The notes below the pieces were generated by a model. The model was not told the origin of the DNA, did no database searches, and worked only from the letters and a program-made list of their open reading frames with translations. A stretch of 54,787 nt of DNA. Origin: a virus. Shown here in pieces: positions 1 through 7,770 of the stretch (positions are counted from its first letter, which is position 1; every line of letters starts with the position of its first letter). The DNA is taken from positions 1-54,787 of the IMG/VR virus record IMGVR_UViG_3300018719_000035; one strand, written 5' to 3'. The position numbers and the translations under genes are program-made.

Positions 1-660
1 TTGGCCGATAATCTGCGCATCCAGAAATTCGATCAGACGCATCAGGGCCACTTCCATCTGAAGCCGGACGATGACTGCTACTTTCTCTATGAGTATACCT
101 CCCACAGGGATTTCACATTCAGCCACACCAACCAGCTCATTCACAATCTGAAGAAAAGCCCTCTAAGGAAGGATAAACCGGAGTACCGGTACAAGGCTCA
201 AGCTATTCGCCAGGTCGCGAGCTTGTTCGACACGGTATTGAACGAGGCTTGGCTAAATGGCGCAACCCTGGTGCCTGTCCCGCCTTCGAAGACCAAAGAC
301 CACCCTGAGTACGATGATCGCATGACACAGGTTTGCCGCCTAATGCGGGCTGGTCGGGCGGACGTTCGTGAGATCGTCAAACAGAAGCGATCCATGGAAG
401 CGGCACACACAAGTGGCGTCCGGCACTCCGTAGAGGATCTGATCCAATGCTACGAGATCGATGAGGCACATTGTGCCCCGGCCCCACAGTGGATCGGAAT
501 AGTGGACGATGTGCTTACGTCAGGAACACACTACCGCGCTATGCACACTCTCCTGTCGGCACGGTTCCCCAAGGTGAAGATAACCGGGTTGTTTGTAGCT
601 CGGCGTATTCTGCCCCCGGTCGATTACGACGCGATCTTTGGCGATCTCGGCGAAGTCTAG
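1..660 (+). CDS. Phosphoribosyltransferase-like (ComF/PRTase fold) protein
   Basis: The 219-residue product has a PRPP-binding loop VDDVLTSG at residues 168-175 after a short hydrophobic strand, and an upstream VPVPPSK segment. This is the layout of type I phosphoribosyltransferases of the ComF/amidophosphoribosyltransferase kind. The N-terminal 60 residues are not part of the classical fold and I do not recognise them. The frame opens with TTG at the first base of the window, so the true start and ribosome site cannot be judged. It is followed by two small same-strand genes. Substrate is unknown; a nucleotide-salvage or DNA-uptake role is only a family-level guess. Confidence 0.7.
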   Translation: MADNLRIQKFDQTHQGHFHLKPDDDCYFLYEYTSHRDFTFSHTNQLIHNLKKSPLRKDKPEYRYKAQAIRQVASLFDTVLNEAWLNGATLVPVPPSKTKDHPEYDDRMTQVCRLMRAGRADVREIVKQKRSMEAAHTSGVRHSVEDLIQCYEIDEAHCAPAPQWIGIVDDVLTSGTHYRAMHTLLSARFPKVKITGLFVARRILPPVDYDAIFGDLGEV

Positions 661-702
661 TACCGCCCCCTCTCTTCACACCTCCCCGCTATAGCCCTCC
701 CC

Positions 703-969
703 ATGACCTACTCCCGCGACACCACTGCCCTCTCAGAACTCACCGGTCAGCCTGTCAGCACCTGGTCCGAGGAGTGGCGCATTGAGACTGAAGCCCGAGC
801 CATCCTGAAGATGTCCAAGGAGCAGAGGGACGCCTTCTTCAACGGCCGCAAAGATCAGGACGGGAAGACCATCGACCGTGGGGTGATCGGCATCCGGGGC
901 CTGAAGGCTGCCGAGGATCTGAAAGCCGTGTGTGATAGGCTCCTGGAAGTCCGTTCTCGGAAAAGCTGA
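703..969 (+). CDS. Small hypothetical protein upstream of the nuclease
   Basis: This 88-residue, charged, soluble protein has no membrane segment. Its sequence (TGQPVSTWSEEWRIETEAR, then a glycine-rich turn and a C-terminal helix) resembles small conserved rhizobial/phage proteins, but I cannot name its function. Its TGA stop overlaps the ATG of the nuclease gene (TGATG), so the two are probably translationally coupled. No strong Shine-Dalgarno is seen before its ATG. Confidence 0.7.
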   Translation: MTYSRDTTALSELTGQPVSTWSEEWRIETEARAILKMSKEQRDAFFNGRKDQDGKTIDRGVIGIRGLKAAEDLKAVCDRLLEVRSRKS

Positions 970-1454
970 TGGATACCCGGACCGCCTACGTTGCAGCCAC
1001 GCGCCGCGCCCGCCGGCGGGGCCTCATCATCCTGATGGCCGCGATCGTCGGCGCTCTCCTCGGCTTTGCCTGGAGAATGCAGGCCTTCGCTGAAATGGTC
1101 GACGGTAGCCGGTTCGTGATCATCGATGGCGATACGGTCGACTACAGCGGCGAGCGCATCCGCATCTTCAACATCGACGCGCCCGAGAGCTTCCGTTCGA
1201 GATGTGACGCCGAACTCACTCTCGCCTTGCGCACGAAGGAGAGGCTTGCCCAGCTCCTGCGCTCCGGGCCTGTTGAGATCAATCGGAAAGGGCAGGACCG
1301 CTATCGGCGTACGCTGGCAACGCTGTCGACCAGACAAGGCGATGTTGGTCAGGTCCTGGTTCGGGAGCGCCTCGCCCTCCCCTGGCAGGAGGGGCGAGAT
1401 GCCAAGGAGAGCCGCCTGCAGGCATGGTGCGGCGCCCGCTATCGACTGGATTGA
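969..1454 (+). CDS. Membrane-anchored thermonuclease (SNase-like) family protein
   Basis: The 161-residue protein has a basic N-terminus, one membrane-spanning stretch (about residues 18-38) and a staphylococcal-nuclease-like OB-fold domain. DGDT (53-56) and the RIRIFNIDAPE stretch (about 63-73) match the calcium-binding and catalytic loops of thermonucleases, and a later DRYRRT segment supplies the second arginine. It would cut DNA or RNA from the periplasmic face of the inner membrane. It overlaps the preceding small gene by one base. Such proteins are common as chromosomal or phage-border genes in Hyphomicrobiales, so it may lie outside the prophage proper. Confidence 0.85.
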   Translation: MDTRTAYVAATRRARRRGLIILMAAIVGALLGFAWRMQAFAEMVDGSRFVIIDGDTVDYSGERIRIFNIDAPESFRSRCDAELTLALRTKERLAQLLRSGPVEINRKGQDRYRRTLATLSTRQGDVGQVLVRERLALPWQEGRDAKESRLQAWCGARYRLD

Positions 1455-1611
1455 CGGCGCGCGGGCCGGTCGCCCGGCACGGGAAGAATAGCTGGTGCTT
1501 TCACGGCTGGTTCATGACGCCAGCCGACCTCCCTACCCCGCCCCGGACTCGTCATCCGGGCCGCGCATTGAGACGCTACGCCTATATTGTTTCATCCGAC
1601 ACTGTAGGAAT

Positions 1612-1839
1612 TTACAGGCCCTGCGGGAACGGGAGGTTCGCAATGGCATGCCCACGGGCGTCGTGGACGCTCACCTGCCAGCCCGTCCAGTCAACACCGG
1701 GCGGGGCCTCCTGCATCGTCCTCTCGGCATAGCTGAGAGCCTCGACTTTTGCCCGTAGCCTTGAGGAAAACCGCCGTCCTTCGCGGTCGATGATCAGGCT
1801 TGTACCATCGGTCAGGTGGTAGAAGTAGCGGCGTCCCAT
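1612..1839 (-). CDS. DUF6894 family protein
   Basis: This 75-residue protein begins MGRRYFYHLTDGTSLI and ends with a WTGWQVSVHDARGH segment. That is the usual shape of the short DUF6894 proteins abundant in Hyphomicrobiales chromosomes; their function is unknown. I chose the ATG at 1839 rather than the longer open frame because the family starts there and a GGAG lies seven bases upstream. It converges with the nuclease gene. Confidence 0.8.
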   Translation of the reverse strand: MGRRYFYHLTDGTSLIIDREGRRFSSRLRAKVEALSYAERTMQEAPPGVDWTGWQVSVHDARGHAIANLPFPQGL

Positions 1840-1958
1840 CGCCCAACTCCATGTCCCATTACGCCCCCGATGGACACGGAAACAGACCCTCATGTGACGA
1901 GTTTCACAGGGCCTAGGCATAAAGAGACTTACACTCGCTATCCTCATAGTTCACAGGC

Positions 1959-2186
1959 CTAGCTGTGCATTTTCAGATGAAAGTGCTCGCGGCTCCCGGT
2001 CAGAAGCTCTGCCATGTCATCGATCCGGTCGATGATGGCTTGAGCAACGTGGTAGTCGGGCGAGCCCAGGGGGATCCGGGATCGGGTGAGCCTGTGCCGG
2101 GCATCGCCAAGGGCTTTCAGAAGATCCGGACCTTCGATTTTTCGGAAGAGATCGATCGGCAATTCCTGTGAACGGCGGCGGCTCAT
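1959..2186 (-). CDS. Small SOS-controlled protein, function unknown
   Basis: The product is 75 residues, basic at the N-terminus (MSRRRSQELP), helical and soluble. I do not recognise a family. The ATG at 2186 is preferred because a GGGAG lies six to ten bases upstream; the longer frame would run through the operator. A perfect GTTC-N7-GTTC LexA box begins 18 bp upstream of the start codon, so expression should rise on DNA damage. It lies just outside the last lysis-region gene, so it may be the last gene of the prophage or the first of the host. Confidence 0.65.
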   Translation of the reverse strand: MSRRRSQELPIDLFRKIEGPDLLKALGDARHRLTRSRIPLGSPDYHVAQAIIDRIDDMAELLTGSREHFHLKMHS

Positions 2187-2203
2187 GAGATGCTCCCAAA
2201 TGA

Positions 2204-2218
2204 GAACATTTTGAGAAC
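2204..2218 (-). promoter_or_regulatory. LexA (SOS) box of the alphaproteobacterial type
   Basis: On the minus strand the site reads GTTC-TCAAAAT-GTTC, an exact GTTC-N7-GTTC direct repeat, the known LexA operator of Alphaproteobacteria. It lies 18 bp upstream of the ATG of the small gene at 1959-2186, the same distance as in the second LexA box of this window (45808-45822). Confidence 0.8.
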
Positions 2219-2236
2219 ATAGGCATGCCGCGGGAG

Positions 2237-2584
2237 TCAAGATCGCTGCTTGAGTAGATGGACGAGCTCTTGGAATTCCCGGCGCACTGCTGTTATCTCG
2301 TCGAGGGCCCGTTCGATCTGATGCCGCCTCGCCTGGTCGTCCCTCTCCTCCCGCATGATGGCAACAGCCTTGCGCACGGCGTCGGCGAGACCTTCGATGG
2401 CGGCTGCCATCTGAATGCCAGCGTCCTTGTCCGTGATAGCTGCTACGACGCCGAGCGGTGCGGATTGGACGGCCTTGTCCACTTCCCGAGCCCTCTGGCG
2501 CTCAGCCGCCCGGTACATGAAGATGGCGCCGATAGCCGGCAGAAGAACCCCAAGGAAGGGGGCAACGTCCTTCATCTCAAGCAC
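2237..2584 (-). CDS. Small membrane protein with coiled coil at the end of the lysis region
   Basis: The 115-residue protein has one N-terminal membrane span (about residues 6-24) followed by a long charged alpha-helix likely to form a coiled coil (residues 60-112). It starts with GTG at 2584, overlapping the preceding membrane-protein gene by eight bases; an in-frame ATG at 2575 is the alternative. The topology resembles phage spanin or lysis-regulator proteins (one anchor plus helical rod), but there is no lipobox and no partner recognised, so this is only a possibility. Confidence 0.6.
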   Translation of the reverse strand: MLEMKDVAPFLGVLLPAIGAIFMYRAAERQRAREVDKAVQSAPLGVVAAITDKDAGIQMAAAIEGLADAVRKAVAIMREERDDQARRHQIERALDEITAVRREFQELVHLLKQRS

Positions 2585-3041
2585 GCTCGGGCACCTTCGA
2601 TCTGGCTTGGCGAAGTCTCAGGCTGTCTAGGGCTTCGGCATCTGTGCCGCACCTGAGGGCGGAGAAGAATTCCAGCACGAACAGGGTACCGGCCATGGCC
2701 AGCAGGATCGGAGGCCCGAGCGCCTCTCCCCGATCCACGCTGGCAACGGAGACCGCAAAGGTGAACCAGAAGCCGCTTCCGGTCAGGCAGCCGGCAATCC
2801 GCGCGATCGGGCTCGATCTCCAACGGCCGTTGATCACGAGGGCAGCCGACCGAAGAATGCCGACCGAGGAGAGAAACCACCCCCCCTGGTCTTCGGTCAT
2901 CCACCGGACCAGCACAGCATAGATCGGGGAGGCAAAGGTGTCCCCGGGCCAGAGGAGCAGGATCCCGCATGCAATCATCAGGGCGGCAAGACCCATCTCG
3001 AGCATCCGGGTCTGCATGTAGGCGGACGAGTTGATGATCAT
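2577..3041 (-). CDS. Polytopic membrane protein of the lysis region
   Basis: The 154-residue protein has about four hydrophobic spans (roughly residues 16-32, 50-70, 82-103 and 112-130). It lies directly behind the holin-like gene in the same operon, so a role in lysis or in superinfection exclusion at the inner membrane is plausible. No named family is recognised. A longer frame in another phase here is a shadow without membrane pattern. Confidence 0.6.
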   Translation of the reverse strand: MIINSSAYMQTRMLEMGLAALMIACGILLLWPGDTFASPIYAVLVRWMTEDQGGWFLSSVGILRSAALVINGRWRSSPIARIAGCLTGSGFWFTFAVSVASVDRGEALGPPILLAMAGTLFVLEFFSALRCGTDAEALDSLRLRQARSKVPERA

Positions 3042-3044
3042 GGC

Positions 3045-3392
3045 TCACGCCCCAAGCGGCTTCCGGGCTTTCCAGCGGCCATAGAGTGTACCGAACCCGC
3101 CGCCGATGCTGCTCAGTGGCGGGCCATAGGTCTCAAGCGACAGAGGCACTCCATTGGCGAGCATGGTACCGATCGACGCAACACCCCCAAGAATGGCGAA
3201 GATTGCGCCCCACGTGACGCGGCTGCGATACCATGGCTCGTTGTTCGTCAGATGCTCGATGACCGGCTGCAGTTCTTTGGCGACCGTCGCCTTAACGACC
3301 GGCTTTTCCGGCGCCTCAATCGGCACGGAGGGCGATTGCACGAGCCGGTCTGCGATGCGGCTGGCGATGTCGAGAACAGTCAGCGGGTTCAT
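3045..3392 (-). CDS. Holin-like membrane protein
   Basis: The 115-residue protein has a basic, soluble N-terminal part, then WYRSRVTWGAIFAILGG leading into a hydrophobic span, a glycine-rich second span and a basic tail (GRWKARK). This is the pattern of holin-type proteins found next to GH108 endolysins in alphaproteobacterial prophages. It overlaps the endolysin stop by four bases (ATGA), which supports a lysis cassette. It would form the membrane lesion that releases or activates the muramidase. Confidence 0.65.
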   Translation of the reverse strand: MNPLTVLDIASRIADRLVQSPSVPIEAPEKPVVKATVAKELQPVIEHLTNNEPWYRSRVTWGAIFAILGGVASIGTMLANGVPLSLETYGPPLSSIGGGFGTLYGRWKARKPLGA

Positions 3393-4033
3393 GCGAAGAT
3401 CCTTTTCAGCAGGTCAGCGAGGGCACTAAAAAACCCGCTCGGTTGAGCGGGCTGGGAAACGGGAACCGGAGGCGGTTCAATGTCAGGAGGTGGCGGTGTC
3501 AGGATTGGTCCGGAAGCATCTCCCGCCATAGCAAGAGCCTCCTTTTCAACGCCAAGCACGCGAGCCCGCCAGCCCTTGCCGAAGGTCGGCCATGTCGGAA
3601 GCCCAGAGAGGAAGGCGAGGCGCGATCTGGTCAGTTTTCGGATAAGATCAGACGGCTTCGTGGAGCGGATGGCCGCTAAAGTCTTCGGGCCAATCACGCC
3701 GTCCGCATCGACACCGACGAGTGCCTGAAGGTGTTTCGCTGCTCGAGCAGGTCCGGAGTTGACCGCGAAGTCGAAGACCGCAAGATCCACACCTCTCGGC
3801 AGGTCATCCCCTTTGACGACATTCCAGTAGTTGGCCCGGTAGATCGCAGCTGCTTCTGTTTCAGTGAGTGCTTTGACTTCGGCCTTCGTCACTGGCCGTC
3901 CGCGCCAGGTGCTTAGAGTGGCGAGCGTAATCCCTCGGTTCGTCGCCCCGCCGGGATCGGCTGGGTGATCAACGTAGCCGCCTTCATGTTTTAGGACGAG
4001 CGAAAGCGCCCGCCCGAATGTTTCGGTGGTCAT
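3389..4033 (-). CDS. GH108 endolysin (N-acetylmuramidase) with peptidoglycan-binding domain
   Basis: The 214-residue protein opens with the GH108 signature LKHEGGYVDHPADPGG; Glu17 is the expected catalytic acid, followed by ATNRGIT. Residues of about 70-150 match the companion PG_binding_3 domain (YWNVV, FDFAVNSG, DGVIGPKT). A proline-rich linker leads to a C-terminal helix FFSALADLLKRIFA that could be membrane-active. It hydrolyses the glycan backbone during lysis. GAGG lies upstream of the ATG. An intrinsic terminator lies within the last 60 bases of the coding region (separate entry). Confidence 0.9.
   Translation of the reverse strand: MTTETFGRALSLVLKHEGGYVDHPADPGGATNRGITLATLSTWRGRPVTKAEVKALTETEAAAIYRANYWNVVKGDDLPRGVDLAVFDFAVNSGPARAAKHLQALVGVDADGVIGPKTLAAIRSTKPSDLIRKLTRSRLAFLSGLPTWPTFGKGWRARVLGVEKEALAMAGDASGPILTPPPPDIEPPPVPVSQPAQPSGFFSALADLLKRIFA
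3428..3451 (-). terminator. Intrinsic terminator inside the endolysin coding sequence
   Basis: On the minus (coding) strand the sequence is CCCGCTC, a four-base AACC loop, GAGCGGG, then six Ts: a seven-pair GC-rich stem with a U-run. It lies 40-60 bases before the endolysin stop codon and upstream of the holin-like and membrane genes. It is unusual for such a structure to sit inside an open frame. Confidence 0.7.
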
Positions 4034-4058
4034 GGTGTCCTCGTGGTGTTCGGGGTGA

Positions 4059-4439
4059 TTAGGCCGGCAGTTCGGCGGCTTGCCGCATCAGAGTGTCGAG
4101 TTGCTCATCGCTGATGCCGAGAGCTTTGGAAAACATGGGAACAAACATGCCGTCGCGATCGAACACGTCGCCGCGTTCGAGGGCCTCTTCAGCTGCTGCC
4201 TTTTGAAGTGGATCGGTGAGCCCTGCGATGGCCTGCTGCACTGCATCGAACAGCGTTCCTCCGCCCCATGGTGTCACCTTCATGATCGTGCGCGCCCGCC
4301 ACATGGCGACCGAGCGGTGTGATTGCGGGACCGGCATGGACAGATCGGCTTCCTCGATCCATTCCTCAGCATAGCCCGGCTGCGCAACCGCATAGGCGCC
4401 GACGATCTGGCCGTTCTCATCACGCTGGACATAAGGCAT
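4059..4439 (-). CDS. Phage protein downstream of the tail fibre, possible fibre chaperone
   Basis: The 126-residue acidic protein begins MPYVQRDENGQIVGAYAV, the start typical of short proteins that follow tail-fibre genes in prophages, and is helical towards the C-terminus. The ATG overlaps the TAA of the fibre gene (TAATG), so translation is coupled. A fibre-assembly chaperone role is inferred only from position and start motif. Confidence 0.65.
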   Translation of the reverse strand: MPYVQRDENGQIVGAYAVAQPGYAEEWIEEADLSMPVPQSHRSVAMWRARTIMKVTPWGGGTLFDAVQQAIAGLTDPLQKAAAEEALERGDVFDRDGMFVPMFSKALGISDEQLDTLMRQAAELPA

Positions 4440-6001
4440 TACTTGTCCCTCCCGCGCCTATCGATCCATCCCATGGTCGTGATTTCGAGGATCGTGGTGG
4501 CAACACTCGATATTGATTTCACCTGCCCGAGCGTATTGGTTGGAACACGGAGCTGGGTTGCCCCCGCCGAAGTCGTACCGGACGTTCCTGCGAAGCCGCT
4601 TAAAGACGGGTCGACGCCGCCGGTACCGGCTGCGGCGCCGGCCAGAGTGAGAGTCGGGTCAGATAAACTCGACGGGTATACGTGTACGGCGACTTGGCTG
4701 TTCACCTTGACTGCACGGACATTAAGGATGGCCTCGACCTGAACATCCACCGGCACGGACAGTGTGCGTAGCGTGCCCGCTGTCGATTGCGCACTGTCCG
4801 AAACGTCCTTGACCGGAGACAGAAAATCGAACCGGTCGCCAAGTTGGATGAACGACCGGATCTGCCCGCTCGCATCCGTGCGGATCGAGCCGATACGGCG
4901 ATATGCCTGCCACCCCGCGGGAAGAGCGATCGTTGTCGAGAACGACGCCGCTGGATTGCCGCTCCCATCATAGCCGAACAGCACATGACGGTGCGCTGAG
5001 ACCGGAGCGCCGGCCAGCGTAATGTTGAAATTGGCGGGGTTGATCAGGTCGGTCGTGTCGTCCTCATCCCGGCATTTGCCCGCCTTGACCGTAATTGTGG
5101 TGGCGTTGACATAGGCGATTTCAGGCGGGGCCTTTGCCATGGATATGCCGATGCCGAGCATCGCCTTGGCCTGCGCCACAGTCAGGTCTTTCGGGTCGCT
5201 CGACGCACCCGTATTGTTCCCCTTCAGGGTATTCGCCGGCATGTCCGCGAGCAGCGTGTTGTCGACGCTGTTCGCGCCCACTGCCGGTCCCGCTGGCCCG
5301 CGCTCGTCCGTAGCCTGGGCAATGTCGGTCGTGTAGCCGGTCGGCCCGACGTAGGTGTTCGCCGGGACCGTGGGCTTGGCGCCTTCACCGCCGACATAAT
5401 CGACGAGCTGCTTCACGCGGCGAGCCCCGTCAGCGACGATGGCATAGACCGGAGACCAGCCCTTGTCTCCCGGAGGCCCAGGCACAGTGCTGTCCTCTCC
5501 TTGAGGGCCGCGAATGTCGGTCGCCTGGGAGATGTCGCTGACGATCCCGGTTGGGCCAAGATATCCGCCTGTCGCGGGCTTGGTGCCATAGCCGCCGACC
5601 CAATCCGCAATCTGCAGGACGCTCCGCTCCCCGTCATCCACCGGCACCGGAACAGGAGCCCAGCCGTTCGGGCCTGTCGCCGGCATGTCGCGAATGCGGG
5701 TCAGGTACTCGGACACCCTGATCGCATAAAAGCGCGGGTCGATGTGGTTGGCCCAGCGCACCATGAAGTAAGGCACGTCCGTCAGGTTCGGCCCTGTCCA
5801 TTCCGTGGCAAGCCGGATCTGGTTCACCGCCAGGACTTCCGCGATCACCGCCATGCCCGCGGTGCCGTTCTGCGGGAACACGAAGTCGAACGGCAACACA
5901 GCCGGATCCCATGCCACCATGGTGCCGGTCGCGATGTCCGAGCCATTGGTCAGCGTGATCGTGCCGTCGCTGTAGAAGAAGTATGAGGGGTCGAGAGCCA
6001 T
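4439..6001 (-). CDS. Tail fibre / receptor-binding protein with collagen-like turns
   Basis: The 520-residue protein starts MALDPSYFFYSDGTITLTNGS, the N-terminal adsorption module seen in many alphaproteobacterial phage fibres. It then has repeated GERSVLQIADWVGGYG / ARRVKQLVDYVGGEG units with short GPQG, GPPGDKG and GPAGPA collagen-like stretches, and a beta-rich C-terminus. It should be the distal host-recognition fibre. I chose the ATG at 6001 because GGGAG lies seven bases upstream; the longer frame adds six residues without a ribosome site. Confidence 0.85.
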   Translation of the reverse strand: MALDPSYFFYSDGTITLTNGSDIATGTMVAWDPAVLPFDFVFPQNGTAGMAVIAEVLAVNQIRLATEWTGPNLTDVPYFMVRWANHIDPRFYAIRVSEYLTRIRDMPATGPNGWAPVPVPVDDGERSVLQIADWVGGYGTKPATGGYLGPTGIVSDISQATDIRGPQGEDSTVPGPPGDKGWSPVYAIVADGARRVKQLVDYVGGEGAKPTVPANTYVGPTGYTTDIAQATDERGPAGPAVGANSVDNTLLADMPANTLKGNNTGASSDPKDLTVAQAKAMLGIGISMAKAPPEIAYVNATTITVKAGKCRDEDDTTDLINPANFNITLAGAPVSAHRHVLFGYDGSGNPAASFSTTIALPAGWQAYRRIGSIRTDASGQIRSFIQLGDRFDFLSPVKDVSDSAQSTAGTLRTLSVPVDVQVEAILNVRAVKVNSQVAVHVYPSSLSDPTLTLAGAAAGTGGVDPSLSGFAGTSGTTSAGATQLRVPTNTLGQVKSISSVATTILEITTMGWIDRRGRDK

Positions 6002-6063
6002 GCAAAATCTCCCGGCCAAGTGGGGCTTGGCCGATGGCGGTGGGCTTGAGTTGTGAGGAGGGC

Positions 6064-6411
6064 TTAACGGGTCAGGCGGATGCCGTTGTCCGCAAGGATC
6101 TTGCGGATCTTTTGGGGCGTCAGGGCCTTGCGCACTTTCGCCTTGAGTGCCACACGCTGCGGCTCCGTCGCCTCATCGGCTTCCGCGAGCGCAATCACCT
6201 GGCGGGCGATCTCATCAGCTTTGATATGCCGGATCTGGGCTTCGCGGTTGAGCATGTCGGACGGATGCCCGGCAAGATGACGACGCGCTTCCGTGACCTT
6301 GCGGTTATAGAGCGCCATGCGCTGCCGTGCCGGTTCGAAGTGCTTGTCGATAGCCTTCTCGGCCAACGAGCGGAGCTGCTCCAGATCGGGGCCAATTTCG
6401 AGGCGCGCCAT
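6064..6411 (-). CDS. Hypothetical tail-region protein
   Basis: The 115-residue, helical, charged protein begins MARLEIGPDLEQLRSLAEKAID. The start at 6411 is directly after the TGA of the upstream gene (TGACATG), so the two genes abut. The longer open frame upstream is low-complexity Ser/Arg and is a shadow. No family is recognised; its place between fibre and tail-tip genes suggests a minor structural or assembly role. Confidence 0.65.
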   Translation of the reverse strand: MARLEIGPDLEQLRSLAEKAIDKHFEPARQRMALYNRKVTEARRHLAGHPSDMLNREAQIRHIKADEIARQVIALAEADEATEPQRVALKAKVRKALTPQKIRKILADNGIRLTR

Positions 6412-6412
6412 G

Positions 6413-6829
6413 TCAGGCCCCCGCCGCCGTAACCTGGAGGAAGATCGAGACAGGCTGATAGGGGAACGCATCGAAGGAGATCGTGTAGTCGCCCGGGATG
6501 CGCAGGACGAGCTCAAGATCGTCACCATCCGACTCGATCGATTGCCCGTAGTCGGGGCCCTGGACATTGACCGTTGTCCCGGCCGGGATACCGCTGATGA
6601 CAGTCACCTTGTCATCCCCCTCCTGGCGCTCGCTGATCGTGTAGTCGAGGCGCGGGCGGATGGTCGGAACGCCATCCGGGAAATACCACCATTCATGCGA
6701 GAACGGCGGGACATCGACAGCCCCAAGGTTGGTGTCCTGCTTTACCTTCTCGAGAACTTCAGGCCTGGCCGGATAGCCGTCCTCGAGATGCGCGATGTAC
6801 CGCCCCTCAGCATCGTATTGAACGATCAT
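6413..6829 (-). CDS. Hypothetical tail-tip-associated protein
   Basis: The 138-residue acidic protein has an N-terminal MIVQYDAEGRYIAHLEDG segment and a beta-rich middle with alternating hydrophobic residues (TISERQEGDDKVTVISGIP). It resembles small beta-sandwich decoration proteins of phage tails in composition, but I cannot assign a family. It is preceded by CGGAG ten bases upstream of the ATG and followed without a gap by the next gene. Confidence 0.65.
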   Translation of the reverse strand: MIVQYDAEGRYIAHLEDGYPARPEVLEKVKQDTNLGAVDVPPFSHEWWYFPDGVPTIRPRLDYTISERQEGDDKVTVISGIPAGTTVNVQGPDYGQSIESDGDDLELVLRIPGDYTISFDAFPYQPVSIFLQVTAAGA

Positions 6830-6851
6830 GAGTTATTGCTCCGATGTGATT

Positions 6852-7382
6852 TTAGATTTTGATCGCGAGCCAGCGCACGCGGATGGGATAGGGCGAATTG
6901 TTCGTGATGGTGATGGTGGAACTGTTCCACTCCAGCTTCCAGCCGCCCCGCAGTTGCTGCAAACTGTCCCCATTGTCGTAATCCGATGTCAGCCAATGCG
7001 GAGAACAGTAATTGTCGTCCATATGGCTGAACTCATACGTGTGATAGTGGGTGTTGCCCGTGCCCGAAACATGGTCAACCGTCGCGTGAACAGTGTACCA
7101 TCGGTTGTTGGATGACAAAGGATAGGCCAGCCCCATGATGACGGACGGGGTTGAGCCATGAGAGACCGTAACCGTGCCCGGATACCAAAGATCCACTTCG
7201 CCGCTGACAGGCCCGCGCCCGCCGGGGCATGTGACCGTTCCCTCATTCTCCCAGCGTGCCGGAATATGGTCGGCATCGAAGAGCAGCCCATCGAGATCGG
7301 CTGTTGCCGCGTCATAGCCAGCGCGGGAGACCCGGAACACATAGTTTGAGCCGACATCCCCGAGAACAATGCGCCGCGCCAT
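6852..7382 (-). CDS. Modular minor tail protein A (shared N-terminal adaptor)
   Basis: The 176-residue protein begins with the block MARRIVLGDVGSNYVFRVSR and then AGYDA, which is shared with the next two genes. The rest (SHMDDNYCSPHWLTSDYDNG and a beta-rich end) is different. A histidine- and aromatic-rich C-terminal part suggests a metal- or carbohydrate-contacting beta domain. AGGGG lies seven bases upstream of its ATG. It lies between TipJ and the fibre, so it is probably a tail-tip decoration attached through the common N-terminal block. Confidence 0.7.
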   Translation of the reverse strand: MARRIVLGDVGSNYVFRVSRAGYDAATADLDGLLFDADHIPARWENEGTVTCPGGRGPVSGEVDLWYPGTVTVSHGSTPSVIMGLAYPLSSNNRWYTVHATVDHVSGTGNTHYHTYEFSHMDDNYCSPHWLTSDYDNGDSLQQLRGGWKLEWNSSTITITNNSPYPIRVRWLAIKI

Positions 7383-7386
7383 AGGC

Positions 7387-7770
7387 CTACCCCTGGTTCT
7401 TCATGAAGGCAAACCAGCGAATGGTTTTCCCTGCCGCCGGATATGTTCCGGGGTTTTCGACCGACTCCCCGGCCCTGGCGTAAAACCCGGACTGGTCGAC
7501 ATCGCTATAGACGGTCGAAAATGTCGGGAACTCGACCAAGCGGCCACAGAACAAGAATGGCACCACAGGGAACGTCTTTCCGAAGCTCACCCTGGTTTGG
7601 TTGCCTCCGCTGGGGCAAACGAACGTCCCGGCGGCAACGGCCATAAGATGCTTCGTGCTCATCGAAAACAGAGCGGCAGCATCGCTGACCGTCTCGGCAT
7701 CCACCCCAGCCGGAGAGACCCATAAGCCATACTGCGACCCGCGCCGTCCGAGGATGATCCGCCGTGTCAT
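7387..7770 (-). CDS. Modular minor tail protein B (shared N-terminal adaptor)
   Basis: The 127-residue protein begins MTRRIILGRRGSQYGLWVSP and AGVDAE, the same N-terminal block as its two neighbours, then a different C-terminal domain (VCPSGGNQTRVSFGKTF onward). The ATG at 7770 overlaps the end of protein C by four bases. The longer open frame is a shadow of protein C. Confidence 0.7.
   Translation of the reverse strand: MTRRIILGRRGSQYGLWVSPAGVDAETVSDAAALFSMSTKHLMAVAAGTFVCPSGGNQTRVSFGKTFPVVPFLFCGRLVEFPTFSTVYSDVDQSGFYARAGESVENPGTYPAAGKTIRWFAFMKNQG

Noticed and set aside
2572-3048. Alternative 158-codon minus-strand frame over the lysis region
   Set aside because: Same strand but another phase; it lacks the membrane pattern and good start that the 154-codon frame has.
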